A DNA stretch of 64,000 bases from Paenibacillus polymyxa. GTDB lineage: Bacteria > Bacillota > Bacilli > Paenibacillales > Paenibacillaceae. Positions 18,603 to 27,203 of the stretch are shown here, one piece after another (within the stretch, counting starts at the first letter, position 1; the number at the start of each line of letters is the position of its first letter). The notes beneath the pieces are model-generated. The model did no database searches and was not told the origin of the DNA. It saw only the letters and a program-made list of their open reading frames with translations. The translations under genes were made by a program, and so were the position numbers. The stretch is from assembly GCF_015710975.1 (NCBI RefSeq), contig NZ_CP049783.1:3391501-3455500 (forward strand). Direction: 5' to 3'.

Positions 18603-19559
18603 TCAATATAATGCTAAGGTTTGAACTAAAAATTCAGCCGTCTTGCGTCTGTGGAAACCTTCAACCCAATGTCCCGTGAACGGATAAATTTCAATCGTCT
18701 TTGGTGATTCAATGCGGTTGTAAGCAGCGAAAATCGTCTCTGGCATACACACTGTATCCTTCAACCCTACAGATACCATGACAGGGATACCAATGCGATG
18801 AGCTAGATTCATCACGTCAAAATAACTCAATGTATGTAGTACCTGCTCCAAATGCTCGGGGAAGCGGTTTGCGAATTCGGCAGCTTCTGTCAGTGAACTG
18901 GTAGAATTCATCATGCCAAAATCCATATGACACATATTAGGAATATCCGCTACCGTCGTAGCAACTTTATCGCTGAGCGCAGCCACCATTAATGCAAGTC
19001 CACCGCCCTGGCTGGCGCCACTGATTGCGATTTTAGCCGAATCGACGTCGGCTTGCTCCGCCGCCCAGTCTACGGCTCTAAGGGCATCGGTTGTAATCGT
19101 TTTGTAGTAGCAGGTATCCTTGTCCAATATTCCTTTCGTGACCCAGCCTTTAACGGTTCCGTGAGGGTCATTCCGACGGTCCCCCGTTTCTCCTCCCTGA
19201 CCACGAACATCTACCGCCAATACAGCAAAACCAAGCATTAGCCAAGATGAATAATCTTCAGGATAGCCCTTTCCGCCTGTGTAGCCATGAAACAGAACGA
19301 TGCATGGCAGCTTCTGATCTCCTGCAAATCGGGGACGTACATACCAGGCATGCAGAGGCGTATCATCGATCCCCTCAAAAGTGACCCGATAGGCCATCAT
19401 ATGAGGATACGGTGTTTCTACGGGCGTTTTGAATGCACGTACAGGTTTGGCGTGAACTTCTTTCAGTGTTTTGTCCCAAAATAAATTCATATCTTTAGGG
19501 GTGGTAAGATCGGGAACGTACTGCTTCAATTCGGCAATTCTTTTTTCAATAACATTCAT
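18603..19559 (-). CDS. Acetylxylan esterase / cephalosporin-C deacetylase (CE7)
   Basis: A cytoplasmic alpha/beta hydrolase of about 318 aa. The CE7 signatures are present: the RGQGG motif after VLAVDV, the nucleophile elbow GASQGG, the acid in GLKDTVCMP and the catalytic His in FTGHWVEG. CE7 enzymes remove acetyl groups from short xylo-oligosaccharides taken into the cell and from cephalosporin C. I place the start at ATG 19559; a TTG at 19565 has better spacing to AAGGAGA and is an alternative adding two residues. The YkgJ-like gene lies 36 bp upstream on the same strand, and the two are likely co-transcribed. Confidence 0.9.
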   Translation of the reverse strand: MNVIEKRIAELKQYVPDLTTPKDMNLFWDKTLKEVHAKPVRAFKTPVETPYPHMMAYRVTFEGIDDTPLHAWYVRPRFAGDQKLPCIVLFHGYTGGKGYPEDYSSWLMLGFAVLAVDVRGQGGETGDRRNDPHGTVKGWVTKGILDKDTCYYKTITTDALRAVDWAAEQADVDSAKIAISGASQGGGLALMVAALSDKVATTVADIPNMCHMDFGMMNSTSSLTEAAEFANRFPEHLEQVLHTLSYFDVMNLAHRIGIPVMVSVGLKDTVCMPETIFAAYNRIESPKTIEIYPFTGHWVEGFHRRKTAEFLVQTLALY

Positions 19560-19594
19560 AATCAAAAATTCTCCTTCATATAGAATGAGTTCTC

Positions 19595-19858
19595 TTAGGC
19601 ATTACTCGGTAAAGTGGATTTCTCCAGCTCGCTCAGCAGTTCAAATGCTCTTTCATTAGTGTCTCCGCATGTATCCTTATCCGCATGAAAGCCACTGCAT
19701 ACAGCAGGACGCTCAGGTTTTCCAAATAATTGGCAGCGGTAATCAGGCGTGAGTTGAGGGCAAGGAACACCAGCGGGTTTTCCGTCTGGCATGCCGGGAA
19801 TAGGGGAAGAAATCGTAATGGCAATGCAACATGCAGCACATCCTACTCGACACTCCAG
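19595..19858 (-). CDS. YkgJ-family cysteine-cluster protein, CTG start
   Basis: An 87-aa protein. The N-terminus reads ECRVGCAACC, then ISSPIPGMPDGKPAGVPC and YRCQLFGKPERPAVCSGF, the pattern of YkgJ-type proteins thought to bind zinc or an iron-sulfur centre. To include the first cysteines the only available start is CTG at 19858: a TGA stop lies three codons upstream and no ATG, GTG or TTG intervenes. AAGGAG sits nine bases before this CTG, supporting it. A start at the later ATG (19792) would lose four conserved cysteines. Precedes the CE7 esterase gene. Confidence 0.75.
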   Translation of the reverse strand: MECRVGCAACCIAITISSPIPGMPDGKPAGVPCPQLTPDYRCQLFGKPERPAVCSGFHADKDTCGDTNERAFELLSELEKSTLPSNA

Positions 19859-20024
19859 AGGGGGTCACTCCTTAATAATCTGTTATTTTTGTAACTTATG
19901 CATGAAGTGACTTCAGTGAAGCCATAATGTGAGGATGGCACAAAAAAAGCAGGAATACAAGGATAAACGGATAGGAGACACACTTTTCACACAAAGAGCA
20001 TAAATAATCTGGGAGGCACGTAGG

Positions 20025-20132
20025 ATGGTATCAAGCCCCCAAATCAGCGTACCATTGAGTGGTAATATTAACCATTTGGTCTCTGTGTGTTCAAAAGGAG
20101 TTCGAGTGGTTAATAATAGAACACAACGATAA
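20025..20132 (+). CDS. Possible 35-aa small protein upstream of the GlsB-type gene
   Basis: ATG at 20025 follows GGGAGG with eight-base spacing and opens 35 codons ending 23 bp before the next gene. The sequence begins MVSSPQISVPLSGN and is of no known family. It could be a leader peptide or a small protein; the good ribosome site is the only support. Confidence 0.3.
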   Translation: MVSSPQISVPLSGNINHLVSVCSKGVRVVNNRTQR

Positions 20133-20155
20133 AAACTAAAACGAGGTGACGCAAA

Positions 20156-20413
20156 ATGAGTTGGTTATGGGCATTGATTGTTGGTGGTATTATTGGTTGG
20201 TTGGCAGGAATTATCGCAGGTCGTGATGTTCCGGGTGGTGTGATTGGTAACATCATCGCTGGTTTTATCGGTGGATGGTTGGGTAGCTTGATTTTGGGAG
20301 ACTGGGGTCCTGAAATCGGATCGTTCTACATCGTTCCTGCATTAATTGGTGCGATTGTGCTAGTCGTGATTGTGAGCTTGATCTTCCGTTCCGTTGGACG
20401 GAGCAGAGGCTAA
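20156..20413 (+). CDS. GlsB/YeaQ/YmgE family stress-response membrane protein
   Basis: An 85-aa protein of three short membrane helices with the family's Gly-rich motifs GGIIGWLAGIIAGR and GGVIGNIIAGFIGGWLG, then LIGAIVLVVIVSLIFR. Such transglycosylase-associated-type proteins are often stress induced; molecular function is unknown. The ribosome site is ACGAGGTG. A strong terminator follows. Confidence 0.88.
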   Translation: MSWLWALIVGGIIGWLAGIIAGRDVPGGVIGNIIAGFIGGWLGSLILGDWGPEIGSFYIVPALIGAIVLVVIVSLIFRSVGRSRG

Positions 20414-20464
20414 CTTTACGAATTATTGAATAGACCCGTCCCGATGTGGCGCGAGTTAAAAATG

Positions 20465-20520
20465 GAAAAAAGCTGCTTCCGCAAGGTTCACAAATGAACC
20501 TGTGGGAGCAGCTTTTTTTT
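20465..20520. terminator. Bidirectional terminator
   Basis: AAAAAGCTGCT and AGCAGCTTTTTTTT frame an inner GGTTCA/TGAACC stem; it serves the GlsB-type gene and the convergent MFS gene. Confidence 0.85.
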
Positions 20521-20540
20521 GAGATAAAGTTACATAGTTT

Positions 20541-21833
20541 CTATTGAAATCGTCTGATATGAGGAACAATTAGCACGCCCAGCACGATACACATGCCGAT
20601 GGTTGCAAACATACCAATGGTGAGGATACCGCCAAGCTTGTCCGCCACGGCACCTACGGCCAGATAGCCGACAGGAAGCAGTGCGAAGGAAAACATCAAA
20701 TCCAGACTGGCTACACGTCCAAAGGATTCAGCGGGAACTAATTCCTGCAGGCTTGTCTCCCAGATGATCGCAAAAATCATAATACCAAATCCTTCGAGCA
20801 TCATGCTCATAATCAATCCTGGCATCCAGGTGACTATGGACAACAGCAGTAAGGCAAGACCGCTGACAAAAGCTCCTAAGTAAGCGAGCAGACCGCGGTG
20901 TTTCCAATGCTTGCGCGATCCATACACAAAGGCTCCCAACATGGCACCAATGCCACTACTTGCCATTGCGATGCCGTATACGACTGGATTATAGCCATGA
21001 TGCACCTTGAACAGCCATGGGATGAGCACAGCGATAATACCTGAATAACAGATATTAATGAAAGAAAAGGCGAGTATCGTAATCCATAGCCAAGGATGGC
21101 TTTTAAGAATAGCAAAACCTGCTATAAAATCCTTGAGAAAATGTTGTCCACCCTGATCTTCCTGTTCTGAACCGGTCTGACGTTTGCCGATGATGGAGGC
21201 CAAATGAGCACTTAGCATCCAAAAACAGGAAAATGATACCAGGTAAGCGATAGAATCCAGTCCAAAGCCGACACCGGGAGAGGAAAAGGATACAATAAAG
21301 CCTCCTAGCGGAGGACCGAGTAGACGAACAGCTTGTATGCTGATTTGACTTAGCGCATTGGCAGCATTGCGGATGTCCGGTGTAAACACTTGTGCACGTA
21401 AGGCTGAATAAGCCGGATTAAAGATACCATCCATCAATCCGTACAACGCAAGCCCAACGAATAGGAACGGCAACTTCATCCCGTCCGTAAACATCAGCAC
21501 CGAAGCAACGAACATCAGACCAAAGCGGGCGACATTCGTGAACAGAAGGAGGCGAATTCGGTCGATTCTGTCCACGATCATTCCTGCGAAAGGAAGAATA
21601 AGTACATTTGGCAGCATATAAACCGTCATCGCCAATCCCATGATGGTGGTGGAGCCTGTCAGAGAATAGATAACCAGTGGCAAAATGACTGTCGTGACGG
21701 AGCTTCCTAACATCGCGATCCAATGTCCAAGCCATAAGAGGGTGAACGCTTTGGATTGTTTTAAAGGTGAAGTAAAGGTAGCCCAGGCCGAGTGCCTTCC
21801 TTCAGGGGATAAAGTTGTATTTTGGGTATCCAT
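20541..21833 (-). CDS. MFS transporter (MFS_3/EntS-like)
   Basis: A 430-aa protein with twelve predicted membrane helices. The first half has the MFS A-motif-like loop AGMIVDRIDRIRLLL, and the domain order fits the EntS/MFS_3 group of drug or siderophore exporters. The substrate cannot be read from sequence. ATG at 21833 is chosen because GGAG lies seven bases before it; GTG at 21839 is too close to that site. No partner genes are adjacent. Confidence 0.85.
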   Translation of the reverse strand: MDTQNTTLSPEGRHSAWATFTSPLKQSKAFTLLWLGHWIAMLGSSVTTVILPLVIYSLTGSTTIMGLAMTVYMLPNVLILPFAGMIVDRIDRIRLLLFTNVARFGLMFVASVLMFTDGMKLPFLFVGLALYGLMDGIFNPAYSALRAQVFTPDIRNAANALSQISIQAVRLLGPPLGGFIVSFSSPGVGFGLDSIAYLVSFSCFWMLSAHLASIIGKRQTGSEQEDQGGQHFLKDFIAGFAILKSHPWLWITILAFSFINICYSGIIAVLIPWLFKVHHGYNPVVYGIAMASSGIGAMLGAFVYGSRKHWKHRGLLAYLGAFVSGLALLLLSIVTWMPGLIMSMMLEGFGIMIFAIIWETSLQELVPAESFGRVASLDLMFSFALLPVGYLAVGAVADKLGGILTIGMFATIGMCIVLGVLIVPHIRRFQ

Positions 21834-22029
21834 GATCACACTCCGGTAAATATTTCTAATCTGTATATTAAAACCTATTATACGAAATCTCTTATGTAAT
21901 GGTACACAAAAAGTTGCTGCGAGGGCAGTGAAGATGAATAGCCAGCCTATGATGGAGTCAACCTAGAATAGAATTAGATGATAAAAAAATATAACTTACC
22001 TTTTGGATAGGGATTATTGGATAAAAGCA

Positions 22030-22058
22030 TTGACGTGCGAAAATGAATGATGTACTAT
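22030..22058 (+). promoter_or_regulatory. Sigma-A promoter of tcyABC
   Basis: TTGACG and TACTAT are separated by exactly 17 bases, about 50 bp upstream of the first gene. No T-box or S-box leader is visible. Confidence 0.7.
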
Positions 22059-22112
22059 TCAATGACCAGCCTGTGCTAGGTTATCAAGAAAAAGGGAAAG
22101 AGTGTGGATAAC

Positions 22113-22964
22113 ATGAAAAAATTTAGTTTTTTACCGATTGTACTCATCGTGATGGCATTGCTGGTTTCGGCTTGCGGCAACAATGATAAAGGCACTAGCA
22201 CGAATGATGCATCTACCGGAGGGAACGGTTCTAATAATGGAAAAGCAGATACAACGGCTGCAGCTACCCTTGAATCTGTAAAAGCGAGTGGCAAGCTGAG
22301 AATTGGTACGGAAGGTACCTATGCTCCGTTTACGTACCATGATGCTGCTGGCAAATTGACAGGCTTTGACGTCGATATTGCAACCGAAGTAAGTAAGCGG
22401 CTGGGTGTGCAACCGGAATTTATCGAGACACAATGGGACGGAATATTTGCAGGCTTGAACTCCAAGCGGTTTGACGCAGTATTCAATGAAGTGTCCATTA
22501 CAGATGAGCGTAAGCAAAAATATGATTTCTCCGATCCGTACATTGTCTCCAAGGCGGTTCTGATCGTGAGTGATGATAATACGGACATCCAAAAATTTGC
22601 TGATTTAAAAGGTAAAAAGGCAGGGCAATCCCTGACTAGCAACCTGACTCAAATCGCAAAAAGCAACGGGGCGGAAATTGTAGCAACCGAAGGATTCAAT
22701 CAAGCTATTGACCTCCTCACTTCCAAACGTGTAGATGCGACCGTCAACGACGGATTATCCTATCTGGATCTGAAAAAGCAAAAGCCTGATGCTCCAATCA
22801 AAAAGGTGGACGAATCTTCGGATGCTTCACACAGCGCAGCAGTATTTAATAAAGGGAGCGAAGATTTGATCAAGGAAGTCAACAAAGCGTTGGCTGATAT
22901 GAAGGCTGACGGTACGTATCTGAAAATTTCTGAAAAATATTTTGGAGCCGATGTGTCCAAATAA
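22113..22964 (+). CDS. tcyA: Cystine ABC transporter, substrate-binding lipoprotein
   Basis: A type 3 (amino-acid) solute-binding protein with a lipobox LVSACG placing the lipid-bearing Cys at about residue 20 of MKKFSF; a Ser/Asn/Gly/Thr-rich tether follows. The binding domain has the SBP motifs GKLRIGTEGTYAPFTY, GFDVDIATEVSKRLG and FSDPYIVSKAVLIV. The assignment to cystine rests on the neighbouring ATPase, which closely resembles B. subtilis TcyC. GTG at 22104 is an alternative start three codons earlier with better spacing to AAAGGG. It delivers substrate to the permease encoded next. Confidence 0.85.
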   Translation: MKKFSFLPIVLIVMALLVSACGNNDKGTSTNDASTGGNGSNNGKADTTAAATLESVKASGKLRIGTEGTYAPFTYHDAAGKLTGFDVDIATEVSKRLGVQPEFIETQWDGIFAGLNSKRFDAVFNEVSITDERKQKYDFSDPYIVSKAVLIVSDDNTDIQKFADLKGKKAGQSLTSNLTQIAKSNGAEIVATEGFNQAIDLLTSKRVDATVNDGLSYLDLKKQKPDAPIKKVDESSDASHSAAVFNKGSEDLIKEVNKALADMKADGTYLKISEKYFGADVSK

Positions 22965-22981
22965 TAAAGGATGTCTGTACA

Positions 22982-23650
22982 ATGGATGATCGCCAAATAC
23001 AAATTATTATGGATTCATTATTGCCTCTGCTAAAAGCAGGGGTTTCTTTTACGATTCCGCTCACACTGATCTCATTTGCTCTGGGACTTGTGCTGGCGCT
23101 AATCACTGCACTCGCCCGGTTGTCCAAATGGAGAATACTCAAGCTGATCTTCGGCTTCTATGTATGGGTGATTCGAGGAACTCCATTGCTGGTGCAATTG
23201 TATATTATTTTCTACGGTTTACCTTCTGTTGGTATTACACTGGACCCGTTTATTGCTTCAGTGATCGGCTTTACGCTTAGCGTGGGGGCCTATAGCTCTG
23301 AAATTATGCGTGCCGCTATTATTTCCATTCAAGAGGGTCAATGGGAGGCGGGATATTCCTTGGGGATGACACGCTGGCAAGTGCTGCGGCGGATCGTGCT
23401 TCCTCAAGCTTCCCGTGTATCCGTACCCCCGCTTGCCAACTCATTCATCAGCTTGGTAAAGGATACCTCACTGGCTGCCACCATCACCTATGTGGAAATG
23501 TTCAGAACGGCTAATCAGATTGTAGCTACCACCTACGAACCGCTATTAGTTTATACCGAGGCTGGAGTTATTTACCTGCTATTTAGCACGATATTGACTG
23601 TGCTACAAAATGATTTGGAAAAGCGTCTCAGCCGTTTTTCCATTAGATAA
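22982..23650 (+). CDS. tcyB: Cystine ABC transporter, permease
   Basis: A 222-aa HisM/GlnP-type permease with about five membrane helices. The coupling-helix motif [21 protein letters not shown] (about residues 120-140, the EAA loop) contacts the ATPase. The early [15 protein letters not shown] segment is typical of polar amino-acid importers. The gene starts 17 bp after tcyA, so a homodimer of this permease plus TcyC is likely. Confidence 0.87.
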   Translation: MDDRQIQIIMDSLLPLLKAGVSFTIPLTLISFALGLVLALITALARLSKWRILKLIFGFYVWVIRGTPLLVQLYIIFYGLPSVGITLDPFIASVIGFTLSVGAYSSEIMRAAIISIQEGQWEAGYSLGMTRWQVLRRIVLPQASRVSVPPLANSFISLVKDTSLAATITYVEMFRTANQIVATTYEPLLVYTEAGVIYLLFSTILTVLQNDLEKRLSRFSIR

Positions 23651-23664
23651 AGGAGATTGTACCG

Positions 23665-24417
23665 GTGATCCAAATTCGGAATATACACAAGTCGTTCGGC
23701 TCGCTGGAAGTGCTTAAGGGGATTGGCGTGACGCTCGATAAGGGAAAAGTACTTGTGATTATCGGTCCTTCCGGTTCTGGTAAAACAACGCTTTTACGCT
23801 GCTTGAATTTGCTAGAGATTCCCGATCAGGGAGAAATTCAGGTAGGTGATATTGCCCTGAATTTTGCGAAAGGAACGAAGCTTCGACAAGAAAACATTTT
23901 GGCGCTGCGTAAGCGGACAGGGATGGTATTTCAATCCTACAACCTCTTCCCGCATATGACTGCCGTACAAAATGTGATGGAGGGGCAAGTCACGGTTCAG
24001 AAAAAAAGCAAGGACGAAGCGCGCAAACGTGCTTTGGAGCTGCTGAAGAAGGTAGGGTTGGCTGATAAAGCGGAATCCTATCCACATCAATTGTCGGGAG
24101 GACAGCAACAACGGGTCGGTATTGCCCGGGCAATGGCGGTCGAACCTGAGGTGCTTTTGTTCGACGAGCCCACCTCTGCTCTTGATCCCGAGTTGGTAGG
24201 TGAGGTGCTCAAGGTCATAAAGCAATTGGCTGCCGAAGGAATGACGATGGTTATTGTCACCCATGAAATGAAATTTGCGGCAGAGGTTGCGGATCATGTA
24301 ATCCTGATGGATCAGGGCGTAATCATTGAGCAGGGTACGCCACATCAGGTGCTGGAGCAGCCGACCAGTCCACGGGCCATCCAGTTTTTGAATCGACTGA
24401 GTGGGGAAACGGAATAA
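23665..24417 (+). CDS. tcyC: Cystine ABC transporter, ATP-binding protein
   Basis: A 250-aa ATPase with Walker [10 protein letters not shown] loop, signature LSGGQQQR, Walker B LLFDEPT and switch His in VTHEM. Segments such as [11 protein letters not shown] and [18 protein letters not shown] closely resemble B. subtilis TcyC, which is the main reason for naming the operon tcyABC. It starts at GTG with AAAGGAG seven to eight bases upstream. A terminator ends the operon 10 bp later. Confidence 0.88.
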   Translation: MIQIRNIHKSFGSLEVLKGIGVTLDKGKVLVIIGPSGSGKTTLLRCLNLLEIPDQGEIQVGDIALNFAKGTKLRQENILALRKRTGMVFQSYNLFPHMTAVQNVMEGQVTVQKKSKDEARKRALELLKKVGLADKAESYPHQLSGGQQQRVGIARAMAVEPEVLLFDEPTSALDPELVGEVLKVIKQLAAEGMTMVIVTHEMKFAAEVADHVILMDQGVIIEQGTPHQVLEQPTSPRAIQFLNRLSGETE

Positions 24418-24426
24418 ACTGAATAG

Positions 24427-24481
24427 AAAGGCAGCTGCAGCCGGGGGTTAAAAATAACGCCCAGGCCAGTAGCTGCCTTTT
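24427..24481. terminator. Bidirectional terminator after tcyC
   Basis: AAAGGCAGCT pairs with AGCTGCCTTT around an internal loop; it also lies at the 3' end of the convergent MFS gene. Confidence 0.7.
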
Positions 24482-24500
24482 ATGCATCAGTGGTTCTCTT

Positions 24501-25661
24501 TTATTTCACTTTAATTTTTAATGTAATCAGAAAGGTAATCAAAAGAATACAACAGCCTATTAGGAATGGAGCGAACATATTCACATCAAATAAAAATCCC
24601 GCTAGAGTGGGACCTAGAATATTCCCGACACTCATATAGGCATTGTTCATACCAGCTACATATCCTTGCTCATTTCCTGCCATCTTCGACAATTGTGTAT
24701 TAAGAGCTGGACGAAGCATAGCTGTGGCAAAGAAAATAAGGGAAGTCACAAGAAAGATACTCCAAAAGTCTTTGGCGAAGAGAAGTAAAATATAAGCGGC
24801 AGAGGTGAAGAGAAGCGAGCCTTTGATCAACCTTTTTTCACCAAACTGCTTGATCATTTTAGCAACAACCAATGCCTGCATACCGACGCCGATCACAGCA
24901 CCTGCCGTTAGAAGGATTGAAATATGTTGCGGTGAGAATTGGAAGCGATCCGTTACATATAAGCCAAGAACGGATTCAAAGTTAGCGAGTCCAAAAGTCA
25001 TCACCAGGACAATGACAAAGAACATCGCATATTTTGACTTTAATGATCTTGCATATTGTTTGAAAATAGATTCCCTTCGATGAGTTGTTGCCCGTGCTGC
25101 CTTCATTTGTTCTTTCGATAAGCTTTCAGGTAAATAAACGATTGAAAAAATAACTGCAATCATAGCTGCACCTGTTGCTGTATACAGCGGCACTCTCGTT
25201 CCATATCCTGCAAGAAGGCCGCCAAGTCCTGGACCAATGACAAATCCAAATGACATCGCTGCCGCTAGCAGGCTATTTCCTTTGGCACGTTCTTCGGTTG
25301 TTGTAATATCAGCTACATATGCCAGCATGGGCGGAATAATCAGGGCTGCTGCAACTCCTTCCAGAAGTCTTGAGGTGTACAGCATCCACAGCTCATCCCC
25401 AATAGCAAACATAAATTTAGCTACAGCAAAAATAATAACACCTACGACGATAAAAACTTTTCTCCCGTATCGATCAGACAGCTGCCCAGTCATGGGCGAG
25501 AGCAGGAATTGCGTTATGCCATAGGCCGCCACCAATAAACCGATGGCTCGCCCACTGGCACCAAATTCAATGATCAATTCCGGAAGAATAGGGGTAATCA
25601 AACCAACGCCGACCATAACAATGAATATATTAATCATGAGAATTACGAGTATTCTTTTCAT
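24501..25661 (-). CDS. Multidrug efflux MFS transporter of the Bmr/NorA type
   Basis: A 386-aa, twelve-helix drug:H+ antiporter-like protein. It shows the A motif GQLSDRYGRKVFIV, the C motif SFGFVIGPGLGGLLAG typical of exporters, and TQLSKMAGNEQGYVAGMNNAY, which closely matches Bmr/NorA. The ATG at 25661 follows AAGGAGG by ten bases, but that ribosome site is the 3' arm of a hairpin followed by seven T residues, so expression should depend on the leader switch described separately. Probable role: export of lipophilic or cationic drugs from the cytoplasm, possibly induced by a ribosome-targeting compound. Confidence 0.88.
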   Translation of the reverse strand: MKRILVILMINIFIVMVGVGLITPILPELIIEFGASGRAIGLLVAAYGITQFLLSPMTGQLSDRYGRKVFIVVGVIIFAVAKFMFAIGDELWMLYTSRLLEGVAAALIIPPMLAYVADITTTEERAKGNSLLAAAMSFGFVIGPGLGGLLAGYGTRVPLYTATGAAMIAVIFSIVYLPESLSKEQMKAARATTHRRESIFKQYARSLKSKYAMFFVIVLVMTFGLANFESVLGLYVTDRFQFSPQHISILLTAGAVIGVGMQALVVAKMIKQFGEKRLIKGSLLFTSAAYILLLFAKDFWSIFLVTSLIFFATAMLRPALNTQLSKMAGNEQGYVAGMNNAYMSVGNILGPTLAGFLFDVNMFAPFLIGCCILLITFLITLKIKVK

Positions 25662-25663
25662 AC

Positions 25664-25860
25664 AAAAAAACCTCCTTATCCATTAGTTCTGGATAGGAGG
25701 CAGACATACGAACAAGAAGATACACTGCTCCCGTCAAAGAAGCAATGCTCTTATCGTTAATACCCAAAAGCCTACACTAATCCTATCCAGAAAATTCGTA
25801 AGATTACGTTTTTTCTTTGAAAATAGGATTAGTAGATCATTGGCTTAAGGTCACCCTTTC
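25664..25860 (-). promoter_or_regulatory. Four-segment transcription/translation attenuator of the MFS pump
   Basis: Reading the - strand transcript: segment 1 ACTAATCCTAT (25833-25823), segment 2 TTCTGGATAGGATTAGT (25792-25776), segment 3 CCTCCTATCCAGAA (25700-25687), segment 4 GGATAAGGAGG (25681-25671) followed by TTTTTTT and the ATG. Segments 1:2 pair perfectly over 11 bp, 2:3 over 11 bp, and 3:4 over 10 bp with one bulge. 3:4 is an intrinsic terminator that also hides the ribosome site; 2:3 is its antiterminator; 1:2 blocks the antiterminator. A three-codon open frame ATG-ATC-TAC-TAA (25840-25829), ten bases after GAAAGGGTGA, ends inside segment 1, so a ribosome stalled there would free segment 2. 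Confidence 0.85.
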
Positions 25861-25878
25861 GGTACTTTATTGTTTATC

Positions 25879-25907
25879 ATCGTAACATAAATTTCATAAT
25901 GAGGCAA
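25879..25907 (-). promoter_or_regulatory. Probable promoter of the MFS attenuator RNA
   Basis: On the - strand TTGCCT and TACGAT are separated by 17 bases, predicting a start near 25872 and a leader of about 210 bases. Confidence 0.5.
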
Positions 25908-25919
25908 TAAAAGGATGGA

Positions 25920-27203
25920 TTAGAAAAACCCAACTCTTCCTTCGGAGGCATTTTTTAGCCAGTCCTGCTTGCGGCTTTTATCAAGCTCGCCCCGCATGCC
26001 TTTAATAATCAGCTCAATATCGGCTTTTCCTTGCTCATGCCATTCTAGAGCCGTGCTGACATACAGTTCACCAAGCTGAGCCAGGGAGAAGCCGTCCGTC
26101 ATCGTTGCCGCCTTCTGTGTACCTGTCTCACCTGCAAAAACAAGGAAGTTACGCAGCTTGAGATACGCGAGTCGCAGCGCTTCGTCAGGCAAACTAATTT
26201 CGTAAGCCCGATCGAAACGCCCCGCCCGGTTCATCAGTCCCGGATCAATTTTTTCGGGATAATTGGTCGTTCCGATCAGGAAGATACCCTCCTTGGATGT
26301 AGCGCCGTCGAGCGTATTCAGGAAAAAGGAACGAACCTCCTGAGGCATAGAATCAATGTCCTCAATGACCAGTACCATTGGAGCCAGACGAGTAGCCGCC
26401 TCGAACACCTCTTTGACTGATTCACTAGTTGTATATTCTGTAATTTGCCAGTAAGCGGCCGGACCCGGTACACTGCTGGCAATTGATTTCACAAGTGTTG
26501 TTTTGCCGTTACCTGGATGGCCGTATAGTAGAATTCCACGCTTGTAAGGAATGTTATAAGTCTGATAGAAGGTACGATCTGCTTCAAAAAACTGATCAAG
26601 TGATCGGAAGATATCCCGCTTGATTTCTGCCTTCAAAATCACGTCATCCCGTGTAATTGCGCGGGTTATCGGTTCTGCTTGCCGAGAGAGTCCACGGCTT
26701 GTATCGGTAAAGACGGTGACACGCTTCATATTTTGCTTGCGTTCACGACCGCGTACGCCGGCGAGGAAGCTTTGCAGCTCCTGATCGCCTGTGGCAAATA
26801 CGTAATCTTCATTGTATACGCCATTTTCACGGAAAAAGGGAACTCGTGCCAGTGCGATCCCCCACTTGGGATAGGCAAATACATTATTGCGCATCGACAG
26901 ATGCACACCATATTCAGGCGTTGGCCCGTCATCGTCATATTGAATGGTGCGTTCCTCCAAACGATCGAAGACCCGTGCCACATGCTCCAGATCAGGGCTG
27001 CCTGAACGAATATCCTCCTCCAGCAGATCCCAATATTCAATATTGGGATCATCACTGGCATACAGCTCATATTTTACGCCATAGCGGTTATAGAGTGCTT
27101 CACTAATACCGTCGATCAGACGGGCATATGCGGCATAACCGGTAATGCGTCCATCTGTTCGTTCGTCAAATTCATAAATAGCTGGGATGTCTATACTCAA
27201 CAT
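25920..27203 (-). CDS. AAA+ ATPase encoded with RtcB
   Basis: A 427-aa protein. Residues 1-190 are a domain I do not recognise. The AAA+ module spans about 190-400 with Walker A GHPGNGKT (228-235), Walker B LVIEDID (278-284), sensor 1 GTTNYPEK and the arginine-finger region MNRAGRFDR. The AAA core looks like the CDC48/BCS1-type rather than a sigma-54 activator, so it is not RtcR. Its start codon overlaps the rtcB stop (TAATG), which implies coupled translation and a functional link, such as remodelling RNA-protein substrates for the ligase. That role is inferred. Confidence 0.82.
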   Translation of the reverse strand: MLSIDIPAIYEFDERTDGRITGYAAYARLIDGISEALYNRYGVKYELYASDDPNIEYWDLLEEDIRSGSPDLEHVARVFDRLEERTIQYDDDGPTPEYGVHLSMRNNVFAYPKWGIALARVPFFRENGVYNEDYVFATGDQELQSFLAGVRGRERKQNMKRVTVFTDTSRGLSRQAEPITRAITRDDVILKAEIKRDIFRSLDQFFEADRTFYQTYNIPYKRGILLYGHPGNGKTTLVKSIASSVPGPAAYWQITEYTTSESVKEVFEAATRLAPMVLVIEDIDSMPQEVRSFFLNTLDGATSKEGIFLIGTTNYPEKIDPGLMNRAGRFDRAYEISLPDEALRLAYLKLRNFLVFAGETGTQKAATMTDGFSLAQLGELYVSTALEWHEQGKADIELIIKGMRGELDKSRKQDWLKNASEGRVGFF

